Assembly (NCBI RefSeq): GCF_963169125.1 | Contig: NC_084800.1 | Coordinates: 147,680,397 to 147,744,396, forward strand | From: Humulus lupulus | Taxonomy: Eukaryota; Streptophyta; Magnoliopsida; Rosales; Cannabaceae | Direction: 5' to 3' | Length of the DNA stretch: 64,000 nt | In this document: positions 58,108-64,000 of the stretch, one piece after another | Layout: each line of letters begins with the position of its first letter | Position numbering within the stretch: position 1 is the stretch's first letter | Position numbers and translations under genes: made by a program | The notes under the pieces: generated by a model | The model's input: only the letters and a program-made list of their open reading frames with translations | What the model was told of the DNA's origin: nothing | Database searches by the model: none

Positions 58108-60331
58108 TGTAACGACCTGAATTTACTAATAAGGCTGGGAGCCTTGATTAGTGTGCCTGGAGGGCAATAATTGTTATATTGCATTAATTTATGTGAATTT
58201 AATGAATATGTGATTAGTATGCATGTTTAGGTGAAATAAATATGCATGTGGACCCCATTTGTATGAGAGGGGATAAATTGGTAATTTGAGCTCGCTGAGG
58301 GCATATATGCGATAATTGTATAATGTGATTTGTACCACGTGAGGGTGGTGTTATTATTGTGATGCATGTGCCGAGACGGTCCTGGAGAGCTAGTTAACTC
58401 AAAAGTTACAACGGGATTTTATACCCGGCTCGGGAGGAGCCTAGGGGTATTTCGGGGATTTTGTAACTTAGTTCTTGAGAGAATATGGTAACTTATGTAA
58501 CTGTTAGTAACCATGGAGAGTAACAGGTTTAGATGGAGAAATGGTAGAATTGTAATGGATAGGAAATGACAAGTGAGCCCTTGGGGCTTAGTTATGAAGG
58601 GATAGGTAAGGAAGGGTAAAATGGTCATTTGGCAAGGGGTTTAGATAAATTTGAGCTGTGTTATAGGGGTACACGGTTTGGGCTTGGTCATTGTTGGTTT
58701 TGATAAAATTTGAAGAGAAGGAAAGAAAACTAGAAGGAGAAAAGCTAGGGCAAGAAGAAGAAGAAGAAGAAGAAGAAGAATAGAAGTGGCTGAAGTGGGA
58801 GTTTAGGAGGAGAATCAAGGGAGCTTGGGGTGAATTCTCCATTTGAGGTAAGAAGTTTTACGCAAATTTAAGGCTTGTTTCTGTTTTGATTTGAGATATT
58901 TAAAGCATGAGTTAAGTTTTTAAGTTTTGTATGAGTTGCTGAAATTAGAAATCTAAGGTGTGGATTTTTTGGGTGTGATTGTGTTTTTGATCTTGATGAT
59001 AGTGTCTATAGGTTTTTAGATGGTTCATTTGAGGTTTCGATTTGGTTTTGGGGTTGAGATATGTGTTTGGGCTGGTTTAGAGGTGTTTTGGATGAGGGAA
59101 TTGAAGAAGAAAAACCCAGAAATTCTGAGTTCGCGAAGGAGCGCCGCGGCCCTGTTCTTGGGCGCCGCGGCGCGAGGCTGTTTACAGTTAGGGGAACTTT
59201 CTGACTTCTCTGGGCGCCGCGGCGCTACGCCTTTTTCAGGATAGGAAATTTTGCATTTTTGGGCATTTGTTCTAGGGGTTCGGGGGATGTTTCCAATGAT
59301 TTGTTTTAGGAATTTGGGAGTCCCGAGAGTGTGGAATTGGTTCCGGGAAGTGATTTTGAATTGATTATATTAAAGGATGTTTTGTACGTGTTGTGACTAG
59401 GATTTCGGAGAGGCTCGTGCTAGGGGACCGTGCTTGTGGCCTTGGTGCATCGGAAAGCTCGGGATACAGGTAAGAAAACTGTAGCACTCGAGAACAGGGC
59501 ATGGGCCCATATTGTTATTGCAGGGCATGGCCCTAGATTGTATTATGTGCTAATGTATAACCTTAAATGAATTATTATATGTTGAATGATTATTCCGAAA
59601 TGTATTATATGTGTAATTATAGTGAAATGAACGGCTAAGGCCGAGAACGGCAATGGAGCCGAGAACGGCAATGGAGCCGAGAACGGCGAAAGGCCGAGAA
59701 CGGCAGCGAGGCCGGAAGTAACACTTAGCACATGGGATGCTTATAGTCAGGGTAGGACCCAGTGGATACATGTGATATCCTTACGGTGAGGATCGAGACC
59801 CCAGGCTTTGGTAAGGCTTCTGGGGCGGCATGGCCGTGTTTGCTTAGTCTAATGGTTGACCTGTTTATCTGTGGACTATCTGATATGATTAACTATATAA
59901 TTTGCATATGTTATGAGCTGCATGAGTTTTCTTGCTGGGCTTCGGCTCATGGGTGCTCTGTGTGCAGGTAAGGGCAAAGACTGAGTCAACCAGCCATGAG
60001 TACAGAGAGCGTGAAGTGACGCGTACATGTTTGGCCTGCCTGACTGCTTTGGTTGGGGGTTTATTCGAGAAATGGCCGTAATAATCTATTATTTTTATAA
60101 CTAATCAACTGTAAACTTATTTCAAGATGTAAATAGTTTTCAAACCTTATTTTGGGATCCCAGATGTTTAATACTAGAAGTTTTTATTGAAACAACGCAT
60201 TTTCAAAGATTACAGCCTTAACTTTTGATTAGTCACACTTTCATTTTAAAAACCTCGGTTAGCGAGTTCTTTGCACACTGTTTTGTCTTAAAACTCACTT
60301 GGTAACGGCCCTAAGGAAGTAGGGCGTTACA
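58108..60331 (+). mobile_element. LARD-like element 3' LTR
   Basis: 2224 bp. Compared with the 5' LTR it has a 14-bp insertion (aggggaccgtgctt region near 59421), lacks about 21 bp in the GC-rich block (59215) and has extra minisatellite units (59630-59711). Ends GGGCGTTACA before duplication ATATG. Confidence 0.95.
59630..59711 (+). repeat. ggccgagaacggc minisatellite, 3' LTR copy
   Basis: Six units, including two atggagccgagaacggc units missing from the 5' LTR. Confidence 0.8.
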
Positions 60332-60648
60332 ATATGTTGCACGCTTGTGTACTTGATTTCAGAGAACCATTGAGTAAGTACTTGCCGCTTATAGAATTCT
60401 CCTATTGTAGTCGCTACCAGTCAACGATCGGGATGGCACCTTACGAGTTACTTTATGGAAGGAGGTGTCAATCGCTATTGCATTGGGATGAGGTAGGAGA
60501 AAGGCAACAACTTGGAGCCAAAGCTGTTAGAGAAGCTCAGGAAACAGTAGCACTGATTAGAAAACGTATGCTCGTTGCTCAAAGCCGTCAGAAAAGTTAT
60601 GCAGATGCCAAATGGCGTTTTGTGGAATTCAAAGTTGGAGATCAAGTC
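60332..60648 (+). pseudogene. N integrase, part 2
   Basis: Open frame resuming right after the LARD-like insertion: MLHACVLDFREPLSKYLPLI, EFSYCSRYQSTIGMAPYELL and YGRRCQSLLHWDEVGE, then MLVAQSRQKSYADAKWRFVE and FKVGDQV. The second part of the integrase after the catalytic Glu. Cut at 60648 by a solo LTR. The next codons (FLKI) are at 63094-63105. Confidence 0.9.
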
Positions 60649-63088
60649 TGTAACGACCCAAAATTACTAATAAGGCTAAAGGGCATTGATTAGTGTGTCG
60701 GGAGGGTATAATTGGAGGTTAAGAGAATTAATGGTAAGAAAGAGTGAATATGGGTATTGAATAAGTATGCGGGACCTGTTTGGTTGGTAAGGGCATAATG
60801 GTAATCTTGGCCCGTTTGGGCATAAATGTGAATGTGTGTGATAAATTGTTGAGACCACATTATTATGTGGGTAGATTGATAAATATATATGTGTGTACAG
60901 GTGTGTGCATTTGTAACTATCGGCACAAGGCGATCCTAGGGAGCAGGTAGCGGGTAAAGTCACAACGGGGCTTAATAGTTGGCTTTGGATAAGTCAGGGA
61001 TATTGTAGGTATCGGGTAGTTATTTAGACTATCGGGTTATGAAAATAAATATATGGAGATATATTCGAGGTTATGCCTAGGTGGAAATATTGGGGGATTT
61101 TACCACTTTGGCCTCAGGGACGTTTCCGGCACCCGAGCCTTGGGCTTGACCTAAATGATAAGGTTAGACTTACTAAAAATAGGAAACAGTAGAACCACAA
61201 ATAAACCGACCTTTTCTTTCTCAGCTCTCTTCTCACTCTCAAGGGAAACACAAGGGAAATAAATAGAGAAAATCCAGTGGGATTTTGAGGGGATTGAGCT
61301 AAGGATTTCTGGGAATTGAAGAGGGGATTTTGAGGTTTAACTCAAGGGTTCTCCAAGGAACTGAATCAGCACTAAGGTAAGCAGTAAATTCCTTTCTTTT
61401 GGTTAGAGAATTCTGAGTTCTAGCTGGGTGTTGAGATAATTGTAACTTTGATATTTAAGGTTGAATTTGAGCTGAAATCTTAGGAACTAGCTGGGGTTTG
61501 GCTTAGAGAAGGTGCTCAATGGAAGAGGTAAACTCTAATTCATGATTTAAAAGTTTAAATTTATGTTTCGACTGGTTGGTTTTGGGTGTTTGTGTTCTTG
61601 GGTTTCAGAAATTGAAGATGGGATTTCTATGAGTTTTAGGCTTTGTTTTCTGTTGAATTATGTTGCTAAAGTTGTTCTAAAAGTGTTGGGAATGATTGAT
61701 AATGAAATATGGAGCTTTGGGATGATTTTGGGTGAGGTTTCAAGCTTAGAAATGGTGTAAATTCTGGGTTCAAAGGGAAGGGTCGCGGCTTTGTTCTAGA
61801 GCACTGCGACCCTAGCTTGCAAAGGAGCCAAGGAGGCTCGGCCAAAGCCAAGCGCTGCGGCGCCCAAAGCAAGGGCCGCGGCGCATGTTCCCCTTCAGGT
61901 GTGGTGTTGGCTCTGTTTGGAGAAGGGCCGCGGCTAAGCTTCAAGGGCTGCAGCCCTTGGTTGTACACATAAAAATTTTTAGGGTTTTATGCACGGGAAG
62001 GTAGTCTAGTGCGCTCGGGATTGGTTTCACCACCGTGGTTGGTGGAATTCGGATTCCTGGAAGTTAGTTTTATAACCAGAAACCTATATCCGAGTATTAA
62101 TGGAATTCATTATCTTGGTTGTGACTAGGTGATAAGCTAGGGCTCGGGAATGGATCGTGCTCGGGGGTCGTCCTCTCTAATTAAAGCACTTGGAATCAAG
62201 GTAAGAAAACTGCACCTGTGTATGTGGATAGGATGGGACTAAGTGTTCCCTATAATCGTATGAATGTCATAAGGTCGTATTATGCCACGGGGACATGTGG
62301 TAACGGCCTAAGGGTGCCGAAATCCACACTTGCGCATATGGCGCGGCTCAGACACTGGTATCCGACGACAGCTTATTATTCACTGAGCTCGGTTAAGCTG
62401 GTCGGAGTCAGTGAGCATGTCACTGGAGTTGGCCTAAGCGAGCCAAAGGCAGTGAGTTAAACAGAGGGTGCGGCCTATGGGCGTTAACCCTAGTTATTGC
62501 TTGATATGTGTTATTGTGGGTTATTGTCTGTCATTTAATGAGTATCTGGAGCTAGATTAATGGTTATTGATCGGTGTGTTGCATTGATTGAACTTTATGG
62601 TTTGATGGAACCGAATAGTATTTTGTGGTTATTGGACTATGCTCTGTGAACTGTTAGCTATTAATACTGTTATGATATTATGTTTTCTTACTGGGCTTCG
62701 GCTCACGGGTGCAACATGGTGTAGGTAAGACAAGTTGGCCATGGGTTGGGGAGCTCTGGGGGCGAGGTGTACATTGTCAGTTGCTCGGCCACCATGGTCG
62801 AGGATTTGTACAGGAACGGGAACCTAAAACGTATGTTTTTCCATTAGAGTGGCTCGATAACTTACTTGTAATCAACAATTTTGTATTTACATTAGTTAAA
62901 CCCTAATTTGGGATCCCATGTATTAAACATCCAATTTTAATAAAGTTTAATCGTTTATAACCAAAATTCTTTGAAACCTATTCTGCTTGTGTCATTTGGG
63001 ACACATTTTGAATTAAATGACTTGATTAGAAAGTCTTGCACTATTCCAAACACACGTTGTAACGGTCTTGGTTATCCTGGGCGTTACA
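60649..63088 (+). mobile_element. Solo LTR with AAGTC target duplication
   Basis: TGTAACGACCC to GGGCGTTACA, 2440 bp, flanked by AAGTC at 60644-60648 and 63089-63093. No internal region, hence a solo LTR. Internal: ACTAAGGTAAGC at 61374, a GC-rich block with gcgctgcggcgcc (61780-61960), AAGGTAAG at 62199 and ttttcttactgggcttcggc at 62686. Related to the LTR at 63106, not to the LARD LTRs in detail. Confidence 0.9.
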
Positions 63089-63093
63089 AAGTC

Positions 63094-63105
63094 TTCCTAA
63101 AGATA
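63094..63105 (+). pseudogene. N integrase, 12-bp remnant between two LTRs
   Basis: ttcctaaagata encodes FLKI, the continuation of VGDQV in gypsy integrases (VGDxVFLK). It shows that the LTRs at 60649 and 63106 entered the same gene separately. Confidence 0.7.
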
Positions 63106-64000
63106 TGCAACGACCCAAATTCACTAATAAGGCTTAAGGGCCTTGATTAGTGTGCCAGGAGGGCATTATTGGAATAATTGTGATTTAATGAGTTATTATA
63201 TGTTTCATGATGTTTATATGATAATTGATTATATTATGTGGTAATATGATATGTGATATATGCGAGAACCACATTATGATGTGGATAAATCTGCAGCCGG
63301 CGACTTGAGGCGATCCTAGGGCTAGATAGCAGGAAAAGTCACAACGGGGCATTATAATTGACTTTGGACAAGTCAGGGGTATTTTAGGTATCGGGTAGTG
63401 GTTTAGACTATCGGGTGATGAAAATAAATAATTGGATATATATTTGAGGTTAGGATGTCTAGGCGGGATTATTGGGGGATTTTACCGTTTTGGCCTCGGG
63501 GACGCTTCCAGCACCCCGATCTTTGGGATTAGTTTAATAAAATAAGGGTATACTTGGAAGACTTAGGAAAATATTAGACAGAAAATTATAAACCGACCCT
63601 AACTCTCTTTCTCTCTCTCTTTTCTCTTGGCTAAGGAAGAACTTCTGAATTTGAGAGGAAATAGCTGGAATTGAGCTGTGTTTTAGGGAATTGAAGGGAA
63701 TAAATAGGAGGATTAACTCAGGAACTGATCAAGGTCTGAGCTAGTGCTAAGGTAAGTATTGAATTTTCGTTTCTAAGGTTAGGAATTCAAAGAAAATGGC
63801 TGAATATTAAATATCTGTGGTTTTTGGAATTTAAGGTGGGATTGAGGCTTGAAACTTTGAAGATAGGTCAGGGGACTCTTGGAGAATCGATTCTACAGCT
63901 GAGGTAAGGTTTAATTCAAAGTTTGATGGTTGAATTTGAGAGTTTTCATGGCTGGTTTTGGGTTCTATGGGTTTGAAATTTCAGAAATTGGAATTGAGAT
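63106..64000 (+). mobile_element. LTR running off the right edge
   Basis: Starts TGCAACGACCC (C for the usual T at position 3) and follows the 60649 LTR closely: ggcgatcctagggctag, aagtcacaacggggcatta, gacaagtcaggggtatttta. Has a CT-rich leader (63605-63630) and GCTAAGGTAAGT at 63747. Whether solo LTR or a full element cannot be seen. Confidence 0.8.

Larger units (their letters stand above)
51347..60331 (+). mobile_element. LARD-like 9-kb element without coding capacity
   Basis: 8985 bp flanked by exact ATATG duplications (51342-51346, 60332-60336). Long LTRs (2.2 kb), initiator-Met primer site, 4.5-kb internal region without gag or pol, polypurine tract. It resembles large retrotransposon derivatives. 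Its leader is homologous to the M1 leader, suggesting a gypsy family of the M1 type as helper. The LTRs are about 96-97% identical in the first 320 bp, so the insertion is fairly recent. Inserted into N integrase. Confidence 0.9.

Overview
The window is a stretch of plant nuclear DNA made almost entirely of nested LTR retrotransposons and their solo LTRs. I see no cellular protein gene, tRNA gene or functional rRNA gene. Evidence for a plant host is the Ty3/gypsy lineages present (Tekay-like chromovirus-type pol, and Tat-lineage elements with a second, archaeal-type RNase H), a Cassandra-like TRIM carrying a 5S-derived segment, primer-binding sites matching plant initiator-Met tRNA, and 5-bp target-site duplications. 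I cannot name the species.

Layout. 1-2681: minus-strand LTR with a 548-bp Cassandra-like TRIM inserted in it. 2682-5555: unassigned repeat DNA and another minus-strand LTR. 5556-8790: a plus-strand gypsy pol wreck (P1), then noncoding DNA with a 31-bp minisatellite. 9501-9779: a gag scrap. From 9780 to the right edge, everything appears to lie inside one minus-strand gypsy element, M1. Its 3' LTR is at 9780-11015, its RT fragment at 11016-11421, its protease and gag at 28402-29870, and its 5' LTR at 32598-32982. M1 is split by: (a) an LTR (11422-12006 plus 28105-28396) that is itself split by a plus-strand Tat element, Tat1 (12007-28104); (b) a clean solo LTR (30229-32456, duplication ATATA); and (c) a plus-strand gypsy element, N, whose LTR starts at 32983. 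N is in turn split by a minus-strand Tat element, Tat2 (35444-47153), by a 9-kb LARD-like element without coding capacity (51347-60331, duplication ATATG), by a solo LTR (60649-63088, duplication AAGTC), and by a further LTR entering at 63106.

The most interesting content is in the two Tat elements. Each carries, between pol and the 3' LTR, a reading frame on the opposite strand to gag-pol. Each of these antisense genes has its own TATAAATA box with a CCAAT-like box just upstream, about 500-530 bp before the ATG. Each also has a candidate 5'-leader intron, a related N-terminal domain and a coiled-coil C-terminal exon. Tat1 has lost RT, RNase H and integrase. In their place it has an 8.5-kb array of eleven ~775-bp units, of which Tat2 holds a single related copy. 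The array shows an alternating two-type (higher-order) organisation, so it looks like a satellite forming inside a retrotransposon.

Other notable points: a TRIM whose 5' end is an inverted U5; a 155-codon frame between primer-binding site and gag in N, broken by Tat2 exactly at its target duplication; short GC-rich and hairpin repeats that differ in number between the two LTRs of one element; and a motif block shared by otherwise diverged LTRs. Boundaries are by eye. Those marked by duplications are probably exact to a few bases; others are approximate.
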